Shown piece after piece: positions 33,520-42,437 of a stretch of 64,000 nt of DNA (position 1 is its first letter; every line of letters begins with the position of its first letter). The notes under the pieces were generated by a model. That model had not been told where the DNA came from, ran no database searches, and saw nothing but the letters and a program-made list of their open reading frames with translations. The stretch is from the NCBI GenBank assembly GCA_035286125.1, contig JAYKIS010000053.1:1-64000 (forward strand). The letters are read 5' to 3'. This stretch comes from VGJW01 sp035286125. Its GTDB lineage: Bacteria > Cyanobacteriota > Sericytochromatia > S15B-MN24 > VGJW01. The position numbers were made by a program, and so were the translations under genes.

Positions 33520-34461
33520 ATGGCCAACCCCCTCGATGCGTCATGGTGGCCGCCGGGCTTCCTGCCGGTGGCGGCCGTGCTGTTCGGGGCCATCCTGGGC
33601 AGCTTCCTGAATGTCGTCATTCATCGGTTGCCCCGCATGGGGGGGTACGCCCCCCTCCCGGAACCACGCGTCCCACTGCCCGTGGTGGGCAACCACACCC
33701 TCGAGATCGGTGACCATACGGTGGTGCAGCCCCTTCCGGTCCATCCGGACTACGATCTGGCCCGGCCCGGCTCGGCGTGCCCGGCCTGCCGCCAGCCGAT
33801 TCCCTGGCACGACAATCTGCCCGTGGTCGGCTGGCTGTTGCTCAAGGGTCGCTGCCGCAACTGCGCGGCCACCATCTCCCCCAGGTATCCCCTCGTCGAG
33901 TTCGCGACCGCGGCCGGGTGCCTGGCCATCTTCGACTGCTTCGGAGCGACGGGGGACACCCTCGCGTGGATCGGTTTCTTTGCGGCGACCATGGCACTCT
34001 TCTGGATCGACGTGGACACCATGATGCTGCCGACAGGCATCACCTTTCCGCTCGTCTGGGCCGGCCTCGCCTGGCAGGCGAGGGCGGGAGACCCGGCAGG
34101 TGCGATACTCGCCACCATCGTGGCCTATCTGGGCTTCCGGGCCCTGGAGGCAACAGCCTTCATGGTCTTCAGGCGGGATGCGCTGGGCCGCGGAGATGCC
34201 CATCTCGCCGCAGCGCTGGGTGCCTGGCTCGGTCCCCGTCCCCTCGCGGTCGCCATCGCCGGGTCCTTCGTGCTGGGCAGCGTGCTGGGCATCTTCGTCG
34301 AGTTCGTGCGTCAGGGCTACGGCTTCGGCGCCACGTGGCGCTCCATACGCGATCGACAGACCCGACCGTTTCCCTTCGGCCCCGCCCTGGTGCTTGGCGG
34401 CTGGGTCGCGATGCTGACGGGGGATCGCCTGCTGCGCTGGTACCTGGAAGGGATGGCCTGA
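33520..34461 (+). CDS. pilD: Type IV prepilin peptidase
   Basis: A 313-residue membrane aspartic protease and N-methylase. N-terminal LFGAILGSFLNVVIHRLP is the family start. The cytoplasmic domain has the paired cysteines CPACR and CRNC found in bifunctional enzymes. Catalytic Asp lies in FWIDVDTMMLP and the second in GRGDAHL (GxGD-type). About 60 residues (APLPEPRVPLPVVGNHTLEI and on) are inserted between segment 1 and the first CxxC, longer than in most PilD. The start at 33520 is an ATG; GTG at 33511 is an alternative. It should process PilA and the Flp-type pilins elsewhere in this window. Confidence 0.96.
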   Translation: MANPLDASWWPPGFLPVAAVLFGAILGSFLNVVIHRLPRMGGYAPLPEPRVPLPVVGNHTLEIGDHTVVQPLPVHPDYDLARPGSACPACRQPIPWHDNLPVVGWLLLKGRCRNCAATISPRYPLVEFATAAGCLAIFDCFGATGDTLAWIGFFAATMALFWIDVDTMMLPTGITFPLVWAGLAWQARAGDPAGAILATIVAYLGFRALEATAFMVFRRDALGRGDAHLAAALGAWLGPRPLAVAIAGSFVLGSVLGIFVEFVRQGYGFGATWRSIRDRQTRPFPFGPALVLGGWVAMLTGDRLLRWYLEGMA

Positions 34462-34462
34462 C

Positions 34463-35587
34463 ATGGCGAACTTCCAGCAGACCGTCACGCAGGGCATCGA
34501 GAAGATCAGGGCCATCTTCAAGCCCATCGTCCGCATCGGCATCGACATCACGTCCGACACCATCGTCATCGTCGAATTGCGGCGCGTGAAGGGTGCCATG
34601 GTCCTCAGGCAGGTGATCCTGGGCAACACCCCCTGGAACTCGGTCCAGGAAGGCGAGATCACCGACCCGACCGCACTTGCCGACACCATCCAGGCCCTGC
34701 TGGTCGACAACGAGATCGAAAGCCGCCGGGCCATCTCGGCCGTCGCGGGACAGTCGACGATCGTCCGGCCCGTGCGCTTCCCGGCCATGCCCGACAGCGA
34801 GCTCAAGGAAGTCATCAGCTACGAGGCAGAGCGCTACATCCCGTTCGCCATCGAGGACGTCAACCTCGCCTATGACCGCGTGGGCGAAATCGAAGAAGAT
34901 GGCGCACTCAAGCACGAGATCATCCTGGTCGCGGCCCAGAAGACCCTGGTCAACACCCTGGTCGAGGCACTCAAGGGTGCCGAGGTCCAGCTCGACGCGC
35001 TGGATGTCGCCTCGTTCGCCATCGTCCGGACCATCGCGGACACGGACCAGTGCCGGGACGAGATGACGACGGCCCTGGTCCACATCCAGGGCTGGACGAC
35101 GGACATCAACATCCTGGTCTCCGGCGTGCCCCGGTTCACCCGCTCGATTCCCATCGGCTTCGCCTACCTGCTCGACCTGCTCATCAACAGCATGGGCGTC
35201 GACGAGGAAACGGCCCGCAAGCTGCTCGACGAGGTCGACGTCGACCCCCAGGGCGGCTTCGACATGTCCCCCGAGGCCGAGCAGGCCGCTGAAAGCATCC
35301 GTCCCGCACTGGGTGAGCTGACAGGCGAGATCAGCCGCTCGCTCGACTTCTACCTGGCCCAGGGCTCTGACCCCATCGACAGGGTCGTGCTGTCCGGTCG
35401 CGGCGGCAACATCCGCGGCATCGAGCGTTATCTGGCCAGCCGCGTCGCCATGCCGGTCGAGCCGATCAACCCTTTCCACCACATCGAGTTCGACGAAGCC
35501 GAGTTCCCGCCGGACATCCTCCTGCCCCAGGGTCCCACGCTGGCGACAGCCATCGGCCTCGCGATGAGGGGGGCCCTCGGCGAATGA
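34463..35587 (+). CDS. pilM: Type IV pilus assembly protein PilM
   Basis: A 374-residue actin-like ATPase of the PilM family. It shows IGIDITSDTIVIVELRR (phosphate 1), RAISAVAGQSTIVRPVRFP, ISYEAERYIPF (the EAExYIPF hallmark), and the C-terminal RVVLSGRGGNIRGIERYLAS, LPQGPTLATAIGLAMRG. PilM sits on the inner-membrane face and binds the N-terminal tail of PilN. It overlaps pilN by 4 nt. Confidence 0.96.
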   Translation: MANFQQTVTQGIEKIRAIFKPIVRIGIDITSDTIVIVELRRVKGAMVLRQVILGNTPWNSVQEGEITDPTALADTIQALLVDNEIESRRAISAVAGQSTIVRPVRFPAMPDSELKEVISYEAERYIPFAIEDVNLAYDRVGEIEEDGALKHEIILVAAQKTLVNTLVEALKGAEVQLDALDVASFAIVRTIADTDQCRDEMTTALVHIQGWTTDINILVSGVPRFTRSIPIGFAYLLDLLINSMGVDEETARKLLDEVDVDPQGGFDMSPEAEQAAESIRPALGELTGEISRSLDFYLAQGSDPIDRVVLSGRGGNIRGIERYLASRVAMPVEPINPFHHIEFDEAEFPPDILLPQGPTLATAIGLAMRGALGE

Positions 35588-36258
35588 AGGTCCTGAAGGT
35601 CAACCTGCTGCCCCCGGAATCCAAGGAGATTGCCGGGATCAAGCTGCCTCCCTACCTTGCCAACCTGGATCCCGGCTTCGTGTTCATCGTGGTGGTAGGC
35701 AGTATCGTGTCTCTCGGCCTGCCCGAACTGCTGACCGCCGTGGTCGACACGCGTTTTATCGCACCGGCCGAGGAAACTCTCACCAAACAAGCCGAGGACC
35801 TCAAGCTCAAGTCGGCAGACAAGTCCAAGCTGGTCAAGCGCAAGACCATCCTCGAACAGAAGGAAAAAGCCTACGACGCCCTGCGTTCCCGTATCGACCG
35901 ATCCAATCCCTGGGCCGAGGTCCTCGAGGAGCTGCGCATGATGACGCCCACCGACCTCTGGTTGACAGAGCTGGTTTCGTCGGGCACCACCTTCACCCTT
36001 CGGGGTGCCGCCCTGGATACGAAATCCATTGCCCACTTCTACACGAATCTTCAGACGGCGCGAAACTTCGCGGACCCCGCCCTGAAGCCCATCGAGATGG
36101 AGCCGGGCGAGGACGGTGCCCTGAACTTCGAGATCACGGTTCGGATCACGCACAAGGACGCCGGCGGCGAAGCCCCGCCTGCTGCGCCGGCTGCAGGGAC
36201 AGGCGAAGCTGCGGCAGGGGCGGCGCCCCCTGCGGAGCAGGACAAGGAGCCGTCCTGA
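35584..36258 (+). CDS. pilN: Type IV pilus assembly protein PilN
   Basis: A 224-residue bitopic membrane protein. The cytoplasmic tail contains NLLPPES, the PilM-binding INLLP-type motif. It is followed by a single membrane span (GFVFIVVVGSIVSLGLPELL), a coiled coil (KQAEDLKLKSADKSKLVKRK) and a ferredoxin-like periplasmic domain. The Ala/Pro-rich tail (about 195-224) is disordered. It overlaps pilM and is followed by pilO after 3 bp. Confidence 0.93.
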   Translation: MKVLKVNLLPPESKEIAGIKLPPYLANLDPGFVFIVVVGSIVSLGLPELLTAVVDTRFIAPAEETLTKQAEDLKLKSADKSKLVKRKTILEQKEKAYDALRSRIDRSNPWAEVLEELRMMTPTDLWLTELVSSGTTFTLRGAALDTKSIAHFYTNLQTARNFADPALKPIEMEPGEDGALNFEITVRITHKDAGGEAPPAAPAAGTGEAAAGAAPPAEQDKEPS

Positions 36259-36261
36259 GCC

Positions 36262-36909
36262 GTGAACATCGAACTTTTCGGCAGGACCTTCAACCCGGAA
36301 CAGCAGCGTTTCGCGGCACTGATCTTCTTCCTGCTGCTGCTGCTGCTGCAGACCTACCTGGGGCCATGGCCCCATTTCGAGGAGTATCTCGAGAAGAAGA
36401 CGACCATCGAGGCCAACGCACAGACCTTGCTTGCCGCCGTGAATCTCACGACGACGGAGGGCGAGATCGCGGAACGCGAGCGCCTCAACAACGAGGACTT
36501 CGAACGGATGCGACGCGGCATCCCGGTCAACACCCAGGTCCTGTCCATCCTGCTCGTGGACCTGGCATCCCTCGCTGCCGATTCCAAGGTGGAAATCCGC
36601 CGCTTCGCACCTTCCAACTTCACACTCAAGGAAAAGGCACCCGGCGACGAGTCCCTGCCCCCGGAGTTCGCCGCCCTTGGCACACAGACCATCGAACTCG
36701 AGATCAACGCCAGGTTCCCTGACTTCGTGGCGTTCCTCGAACGCCTTTCGGCCTACGAGGGCGTGCTGCAGATCGGCCCGCCGACCATCCGGCCACCCGC
36801 GGGTGCCTCTGCCGCTGCCGAAGGCGCAGTCGCCCCTGCCCAACCAGGCAACGCGAACCGTACCCTCTCCATCAATTTCCGGGTGACAACCTATGCCCTG
36901 GACCACTAG
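36262..36909 (+). CDS. pilO: Type IV pilus assembly protein PilO-like
   Basis: A 215-residue bitopic membrane protein in the pilO position. One span (AALIFFLLLLLLQTYLG) is followed by a coiled coil (KTTIEANAQTLLAAVNLTTT) and a periplasmic alpha/beta domain with FPDFVAFLERLSAYEGVLQI, the PilO-type core. Sequence similarity to named PilO is weak and the assignment rests on topology and order. GTG start. It overlaps the pilP-like gene by 17 bp. Confidence 0.8.
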   Translation: MNIELFGRTFNPEQQRFAALIFFLLLLLLQTYLGPWPHFEEYLEKKTTIEANAQTLLAAVNLTTTEGEIAERERLNNEDFERMRRGIPVNTQVLSILLVDLASLAADSKVEIRRFAPSNFTLKEKAPGDESLPPEFAALGTQTIELEINARFPDFVAFLERLSAYEGVLQIGPPTIRPPAGASAAAEGAVAPAQPGNANRTLSINFRVTTYALDH

Positions 36910-37543
36910 GGGCGTCGCCCTCGTGGCTGCAGGCCTTTGCCTGTTTCCAGCCCCGGGGCTGGCCCAGCAACCAGCTAGCGGCATTGTGGCTGCGACGCTG
37001 CCGGCATCAGGGTCGGGCAATCCCGAATTCGGGGCTTCGCCACCACCGGCGAGCTTCTCGGTGCCGCCTCCCCTCCCGGCCATGCCGAGCCGCGAGTCCA
37101 AGATTCACCAACTCATCCGCGAGGCCCGGTCCCGTTCCGGGCGGGAGGATCCTTTCCGCTCGCTGCTGCGGGACAAGAACATGCAGGTCGTGCCGATCCC
37201 CGCCCCGGTCATCATCAAGCCCAAGCTCACGCCCCCCCCGGTCATCGTTCCGCCCCCCGGCAAGGTGGCACGGACGCTGCGCAGACCCGGCCCCGGAGGC
37301 CGATTCATCGAGGAAATCGTCTACCTGGACCCGGACGAACCGATCTGGGAGCTTCAGGGCATCCTGAACACGGGGCGCGAAGCCCTGGCCGTCCTCGAGC
37401 TGGATGGCCTGACCCGGGAGGCGCGCATCGGCGAAATCCTGGAGGACGGCTCCAAGGTCGTCAGCATCAACAGCACCCAGGTGGTACTGCTCAACCGCGG
37501 TCGCCGCTTCGTCAAGAACATCGGAGGACAGACCACGCCATGA
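36893..37543 (+). CDS. pilP: PilP-like secretin-interaction protein
   Basis: A 216-residue exported protein between pilO and pilQ. The signal peptide ends near GLCLFPAPGLAQ; it lacks a lipobox, unlike classic PilP. A long Pro-rich linker (about 40-125, PPPASFSVPPPLP, PPPVIVPPPGK) leads to a compact C-terminal beta domain (WELQGILNTGREALAVLELDG, RIGEILEDGSKVVSINST), which resembles the PilP/GspC homology region (GxLxxG...GxxVGDGWxVxxI). The assignment is from context and domain shape. Confidence 0.72.
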   Translation: MPWTTRGVALVAAGLCLFPAPGLAQQPASGIVAATLPASGSGNPEFGASPPPASFSVPPPLPAMPSRESKIHQLIREARSRSGREDPFRSLLRDKNMQVVPIPAPVIIKPKLTPPPVIVPPPGKVARTLRRPGPGGRFIEEIVYLDPDEPIWELQGILNTGREALAVLELDGLTREARIGEILEDGSKVVSINSTQVVLLNRGRRFVKNIGGQTTP

Positions 37544-38937
37544 GAAGCCGGACCCGAAGCATCCTGGGCCTGCTCGCGGCGGTGCTGACCGTCCCGGGCG
37601 CGATGCAACCCGCGTACGCGCAGGCGTCCGGCAGCGATGTCCGCGCCGTCGGCGATCGCTCCCTGGGTGTGGAACGCACGCGCCTGATCCAGAACCCGAC
37701 GCTGGTCACGCTCAGCTTGGCCAATGTCGACGTCCGGCAGATCCTGGAGACCATGGGCCGCAAGGGCGGCATGAACCTGCTCATCGACGACTCCGTCCAA
37801 GGCAAGGTGACCATCTCCCTCAAGGCCGTTCCCCTCGAGGAGGCCCTGGGGCTGGTCATGAAGATGCAGGACCTGGAGGCGCGCCGTGTCGGTTCGACCC
37901 TGCTCATCGCGACACGCGAGGTCTTCGCGAAGAAGAAGTTCACGGGCATGCAGACTGTCCTGTTCCGCATCGACAACAGCAAGGTCACGGACCTCGAGCC
38001 GCGCATCAAGCAAGCGCTGGCCCAAGGTGACGAGAAGGCGGGCAACGAGACCGTCCGCATCCTCAGCGACGAGCGCACCAACAGCCTGATCATCACGGCT
38101 TCGGAAGACACGCTGGATCGGGCCAAGGCCCTCATCCAGGCGCTGGACATCCCGACGCCCCAGGTCCTCATCGAGGTCAAGATGATCGAGGTCTCCTCGC
38201 GCGTCAGCGAGCAACTCGGGCTCAACTACGGCTTCGGCGGGGCCAAGTTCGGCGCGTCGTTCAACAACAGCAACCCCAACACGACGGCCGGCGGCGCGGG
38301 CAACCAGGCGGGCAACCCGGCCACCACGAACGGTGGCACGGCCATCACGTTCCACGCCCTCGACAACCTGACAGCCAACTTCAACGCGCGACTGGACGCC
38401 GCCATCCAGAACAACAACGCCACGGTGCTTGCCAACCCCAAGGTGGCCGCCCAGGACAACAAGAAGGCGACCATCACGATCGTCAACAAGTTCCCCGTCA
38501 CCAACGTCACGATCACGCCCAATGGCTTTGCGACCACCCAGATCAGCTTCCAGGAAGCCGGCCAGATTCTCAACATCACGCCGCGTATCGACACCAAGGG
38601 TTTCGTGACACTGGAGCTGGCCCCCGAGATCTCGGCCAAGACCGGCGATGTCATCGTCAATGGCAATGCGGTGCCCATCATCGACTCCCGCAAGGTGGAG
38701 ACCACGATGCGGGTCAAGGACGGCGAGAGCATCGTCATCGGCGGCCTGAAGCGCACGGACGTGACGAAGAGCGTCGTCAAGATTCCGTTGCTTGGCGACA
38801 TCCCCTTGCTGGGCGCGTTCTTCCAGACGACCGTCGACTCGAGAGCCGAGTCGGAAATCATCATTGTCGTCACGCCCAAGATCACGACGCGGCTCGCCGG
38901 AAGCCAGGAGGCCCTGCCCGGTATCGGCGGCAACTGA
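37540..38937 (+). CDS. pilQ: Type IV pilus secretin PilQ
   Basis: A 465-residue secretin. It has a signal peptide (LLAAVLTVPGAMQPAYA), an N0/STN-like domain with LANVDVRQILETMGRKGGMNLLIDDSVQG, an N1 KH-like domain with VRILSDERTNSLIITASEDTL, and the secretin core with NNNATVLANPKVAAQDNKKATI and the C-terminal VPLLGDIPxLGxxF-type block (here IPLLGDIPLLGAFFQ) followed by EIIIVVTPKI. It is shorter than most PilQ because it has no AMIN peptidoglycan-binding domains. It overlaps pilP by 4 nt and should form the outer-membrane pore. Confidence 0.96.
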   Translation: MRSRTRSILGLLAAVLTVPGAMQPAYAQASGSDVRAVGDRSLGVERTRLIQNPTLVTLSLANVDVRQILETMGRKGGMNLLIDDSVQGKVTISLKAVPLEEALGLVMKMQDLEARRVGSTLLIATREVFAKKKFTGMQTVLFRIDNSKVTDLEPRIKQALAQGDEKAGNETVRILSDERTNSLIITASEDTLDRAKALIQALDIPTPQVLIEVKMIEVSSRVSEQLGLNYGFGGAKFGASFNNSNPNTTAGGAGNQAGNPATTNGGTAITFHALDNLTANFNARLDAAIQNNNATVLANPKVAAQDNKKATITIVNKFPVTNVTITPNGFATTQISFQEAGQILNITPRIDTKGFVTLELAPEISAKTGDVIVNGNAVPIIDSRKVETTMRVKDGESIVIGGLKRTDVTKSVVKIPLLGDIPLLGAFFQTTVDSRAESEIIIVVTPKITTRLAGSQEALPGIGGN

Positions 38938-38971
38938 CGGACCTTGGCCCTCCCGGGGGTACAAGAGGCCC

Positions 38972-39517
38972 ATGTCAGGCGGTATCGCAAGAGTCATCCG
39001 GTTGGCCGTTCTGGCCGCATGGGTGGGATTCGGTGCCCTTGCTCCGCGTGCCGACGCCGCCCTGCTTGGCCAGCGCAGCCTGCCCGAGTTTCGGCAACCC
39101 CGCCTCGAGGACGGCCTCGCGTGGGACAGCGCGAACCTGCGCGGGCACGTCGCGCTCGTCATCCTCTGGGCTCCCTGGTGCACGATCTGCATGGCCGAAT
39201 GGCCTGACCTCGTGGCCTTGTACCAGCGCCTCTCGCCTTCCGGACTGCGTTGCGTGGCCCTGACCATGGACGCTCCTGCGGACGCGGCGGACAGGAAAGA
39301 CCTTGCCCAACGGCTCGACCTGCCCTTTCCCGTCGTCTCAGGTGATGACGGCCTGCGGCGTCGCTTCCGGGGCGTGCGTGGCTATCCCACGCTGGTGCTG
39401 GCCGATCGGGACGGGACCATCCGTCACCAGTGGGCCGGGCCACCGCCGACCGGAGAGCTCGAGGCAGCCATCCGCAACCTGCTCCGGTCCGATCATGCGG
39501 AGGGTCATCCCGGATGA
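38972..39517 (+). CDS. TlpA/ResA-like thiol-disulphide oxidoreductase
   Basis: A 181-residue exported thioredoxin-fold protein. The signal peptide is AVLAAWVGFGALAPRADA. The active site is WAPWCTICMAEW, a CxxC of the TlpA type, preceded by LRGHVALVILWAPW and followed by GVRGYPTLVLADRDG with the cis-Pro. It acts in the periplasm, probably as a reductant or isomerase of disulphides. It lies 34 bp after pilQ and overlaps the next gene by 4 nt. TACAAG stands 6 nt before the ATG, close to the leaderless motif but not matching it. Confidence 0.9.
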   Translation: MSGGIARVIRLAVLAAWVGFGALAPRADAALLGQRSLPEFRQPRLEDGLAWDSANLRGHVALVILWAPWCTICMAEWPDLVALYQRLSPSGLRCVALTMDAPADAADRKDLAQRLDLPFPVVSGDDGLRRRFRGVRGYPTLVLADRDGTIRHQWAGPPPTGELEAAIRNLLRSDHAEGHPG

Positions 39518-40494
39518 ATCTCGAGCGCTGGCTGGCCATCGGCCTGCTCGCCTGCCTGCCGGCCACCCCTGCGCTGGGATGTACCACGTGCGGTTGCGGC
39601 CTGCCGGGCAGCGGGGCCGACGTCGGCTCCATCGCGGGCGCGGGGGCCATGTTCGGCGGCATGGAAAGCTGGCTGCTGCAGACGGGTGTCTCGATCCGCG
39701 ACATCACGGGAAGCTTCAATGAGGCGGGCGCCTGGGTGGACAAGCCGGTCGGCAGCACCTTGCGCAGCCTTCAGGTGCAGACCGCCCTGACGTGGTACCC
39801 GCGCCAGGGGCTCGCCTTCTCGATGACGCTGCCGGGGGCCCTGAACCGGCTCGAGGGTGCGCGCTGGGCAGCCTTGGGCAAGGTCGCCCCGCTCGAGGTG
39901 AGCGACGAAGAGACAGGTGAGGCGATTCCGCGGGACAGCCAGGGAGGTGGCCTCGCCGACATCGCGCTGCAGGGCTCCTGGACCGTCCGGGACGGCGAGG
40001 GGCTGTGGCCGGCGGTGGCCATCTGGGGCGGCCTGACCCTGCCGACGGGACGTGCCGCAGGTGCCGCCGCAGACATGACCGGCCTCGGCCTGCCGGCAGG
40101 CCAGGCAGGCGTCGCCATGCTGTGGAGCGACGTGAACTGGTCCCAGAGCCTCAACCTCGCGTGGCAGCAACCGCTCGCACCTCTCGCAGCGGGTCCGATC
40201 CCTGTCTTCTACCTGGGCAGGGCGCTGCTCGGGACGTGGCAGGGCGAGGTGGAGGTCATTCCGGATGGCTGGCTGGGCCTTGGCCTCACGGCTTTTCGGG
40301 CCGAGTCGGACGTGCCGGGCCTTGCCGACAGCGCCAAGCTGCAAGCCAAGGTCAAGTGCACACCCTCGCTCGAATGGCGCCTCGCGGAAGGCGAGGGCAT
40401 CCGCCTCGCCGTGGGTCTCGATCCGGACCTTGGCCTGTCGCGTAACGCCATGACGGATCGCACCATCGGCACGATCTACTACCGCCGGCTCTAG
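39514..40494 (+). CDS. Predicted outer-membrane or transport protein with Cys-rich N-terminus
   Basis: A 326-residue exported protein. The signal peptide (AIGLLACLPATPALG) is followed by CTTCGCGLPGSG, then alternating hydrophobic strands (SLQVQTALTWYPRQGLAFSMTLPG, LADIALQGSWTVRD, PAVAIWGGLTLPTG, SLNLAWQQPLAPL, LGLGLTAFRAES) ending in an aromatic residue region. This looks like a beta-barrel of the heavy-metal/phenol-degradation MetA type seen after thioredoxin-like genes, but I cannot name a family. The Cys-x2-Cys-x-Cys at the mature N-terminus could bind a metal or be reduced by the TlpA-like protein encoded just upstream (4-bp overlap). Confidence 0.65.
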   Translation: MNLERWLAIGLLACLPATPALGCTTCGCGLPGSGADVGSIAGAGAMFGGMESWLLQTGVSIRDITGSFNEAGAWVDKPVGSTLRSLQVQTALTWYPRQGLAFSMTLPGALNRLEGARWAALGKVAPLEVSDEETGEAIPRDSQGGGLADIALQGSWTVRDGEGLWPAVAIWGGLTLPTGRAAGAAADMTGLGLPAGQAGVAMLWSDVNWSQSLNLAWQQPLAPLAAGPIPVFYLGRALLGTWQGEVEVIPDGWLGLGLTAFRAESDVPGLADSAKLQAKVKCTPSLEWRLAEGEGIRLAVGLDPDLGLSRNAMTDRTIGTIYYRRL

Positions 40495-42437
40495 CGGGAG
40501 TCGGACCCGAACGATCGGACCTCGTCGAGGTCGCGGACCGTCGGGCAATCCGGAAGGGCCTTGAGGATGCTGGCACCATACGACTTGGTCAGCAAGCGGT
40601 TGTCGAGGATGGCCACGAGGCCGCGATCCGTGCCCGTGCGGATCAGCCGGCCGAAGCCCTGTTTCAGGCGGATGATCGCCTCGGGCAAGGTGTACTCGCT
40701 GAACCAGTCCCGGCCCCGGGCCTTGAGCTGGTCGACACGTGCCTGCACGACCGGATCATCCGGAACCGAGAAAGGCAACCTGTCGATGATGACGCAGGAC
40801 AAGGCATCACCTGGGACATCGACACCTTCCCAGAAGCTCGCCGTGGCGAACAGGACGGCATGAGGCGTCTGCCGGAACCAGTCCAGCAGCACGGTTCTGG
40901 GTGCATCACCCTGCTGGCGGGCGGGAAAGGGCAGGTCCGGCTCCAGCGTCCTGTAGGCCGCCCGCATCGCGCGATGCGATGTGAACAGCACGAAAGCCCT
41001 GCCCTGCGAGAACATCAGGATCTCCCGTATGGCCCGGCGGGCATCCTCGGCAAAGCCGGGCTCATTGGGCTGGGGCAGCAGTCTCGGGACATAGAGCGTC
41101 GCCTGGCGGCGGTAATCGAACGGACTCGCGACCGCAAGCTCCACGGGGTCGGGGATCGCCAACTGACGCCGGAAATACGAAAAATCCCCATCGACGGCCA
41201 AGGTTGCCGATGTCAGGATGGCGGGGCGCTTGCTCCACAAGTCCCGGGCAAGCGTACTGCCGGTCTCGAGCGGTGCGCTCTTGAGGTCGAACGTGCCCCG
41301 GTGCCGGTCCAGCTCGACCCACGCCACCCGATCCCCACCCGGGTCCGCCTCCCGGGCGAAATGCTCCCAGCGACGCATCAACCCATCGAGTTGCATCCGG
41401 CAACGCTCCCGGTGCAAGGGCGCCTTGTGGGCCAGATCCGGCAGCAGGCCATCGGGCGCAGGCTCGGACTTCAACCAGTGGCGCAGCTCGGCCAGCTGCT
41501 CGAGGATGCCCTCGGCCACATCCAGGAATCGACCGTCCGGGAAGAGCCTGAACGACGTGCGACCCTGCTGCTGGGCAGCAAGGGGCGAAGGGGGCATCGG
41601 CCCGCCCTCGGCTGCTGAAAGCAGGCACTCGAAGAGCGTCGCCTCGAGGCTGATCAGGTGCCGCGCGATACCTTCCGGGACCGGGGCGACCCGACGACGG
41701 ATCTTCTGGAGCAGCGAGAGCTGGCTGTAGCGACCGATGGTGGCGAGATAGGCCTGCGTGGCAACGGCAGGCAGGTGATGCGCCTCGTCGAAGACCACGG
41801 CCCTGTGCGCGGGCAGCAACTGCCCCCCCAGCGCGACGTCGGCCATGTAGAAGGCATGGTTGGTGACGATCAGGTGAGCCTCGGCCATGCGTTGCCGTTG
41901 CACGCGCATCGGATTCCGGTCGTGGAATTCGCACCGTGGCCCGAGGCAGTCCTCGGTAGTCTGGCCCAGTTCGGACCACAGGTCATCTGGAATGCGCACG
42001 TCAAGGCTGGCGACGTCCATATCCCAGTCCGTCAGGCGCGCACGCAGGTCCTCAAAGGCCGGCCGCCTGCCATCGGTGACAGGCAGGAGCCGGTCCAGCT
42101 CCCAGAATTTCTGCTGGCAGAGGTAATGGTTGCGTCCCTTGGCCAGCACCACGGGAATAGGGCGCCCGAGGGCCCGCTCCAGGAAAGGAAGGTCCTTGCG
42201 CAGCAGTTGTTCCTGCAGTGCGATGGAGGCCGTCGAGACCACGACCGGGCCCTCGCCCAGCAGCAGCGGGACCAGGTAGGCGAAGGACTTGCCGCAACCC
42301 GTGCCCGCCTCGATCAGGGCGTGACGCTGCAGGCGCAGGGCATCGTCGATGGTGGCCGCCATCAGCTCCTGAGCCGCCCTGGGCTCATGGCCGGGCAGTT
42401 GGCCGACGATACGCCGGAAGCTGTCCTCGAAGCTCAT
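40491..42437 (-). CDS. DinG/YoaA-type ATP-dependent helicase
   Basis: A 648-residue superfamily 2 helicase of the XPD/DinG group. Walker A is EAGTGCGKSFAY (about 43-54), Walker B VVFDEAHHLP (DEAH at 217-220). Motif VI region is FGRLIRTGTDRG. The FeS region has Cys107, Cys164 and Cys169 (EDCLGPRCEFHDRN), but the fourth usual cysteine position is Asn175. The start at 42437 has AGGTGACG just upstream and overlaps the end of the HtrA gene by 53 bp. It unwinds DNA or D-loops in related organisms. Confidence 0.9.
   Translation of the reverse strand: MSFEDSFRRIVGQLPGHEPRAAQELMAATIDDALRLQRHALIEAGTGCGKSFAYLVPLLLGEGPVVVSTASIALQEQLLRKDLPFLERALGRPIPVVLAKGRNHYLCQQKFWELDRLLPVTDGRRPAFEDLRARLTDWDMDVASLDVRIPDDLWSELGQTTEDCLGPRCEFHDRNPMRVQRQRMAEAHLIVTNHAFYMADVALGGQLLPAHRAVVFDEAHHLPAVATQAYLATIGRYSQLSLLQKIRRRVAPVPEGIARHLISLEATLFECLLSAAEGGPMPPSPLAAQQQGRTSFRLFPDGRFLDVAEGILEQLAELRHWLKSEPAPDGLLPDLAHKAPLHRERCRMQLDGLMRRWEHFAREADPGGDRVAWVELDRHRGTFDLKSAPLETGSTLARDLWSKRPAILTSATLAVDGDFSYFRRQLAIPDPVELAVASPFDYRRQATLYVPRLLPQPNEPGFAEDARRAIREILMFSQGRAFVLFTSHRAMRAAYRTLEPDLPFPARQQGDAPRTVLLDWFRQTPHAVLFATASFWEGVDVPGDALSCVIIDRLPFSVPDDPVVQARVDQLKARGRDWFSEYTLPEAIIRLKQGFGRLIRTGTDRGLVAILDNRLLTKSYGASILKALPDCPTVRDLDEVRSFGSDSR

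Noticed and set aside
37354..39267. 637-codon open frame opposite pilP, pilQ and the thioredoxin gene
   Set aside because: Spans several real genes antisense and has no motif.
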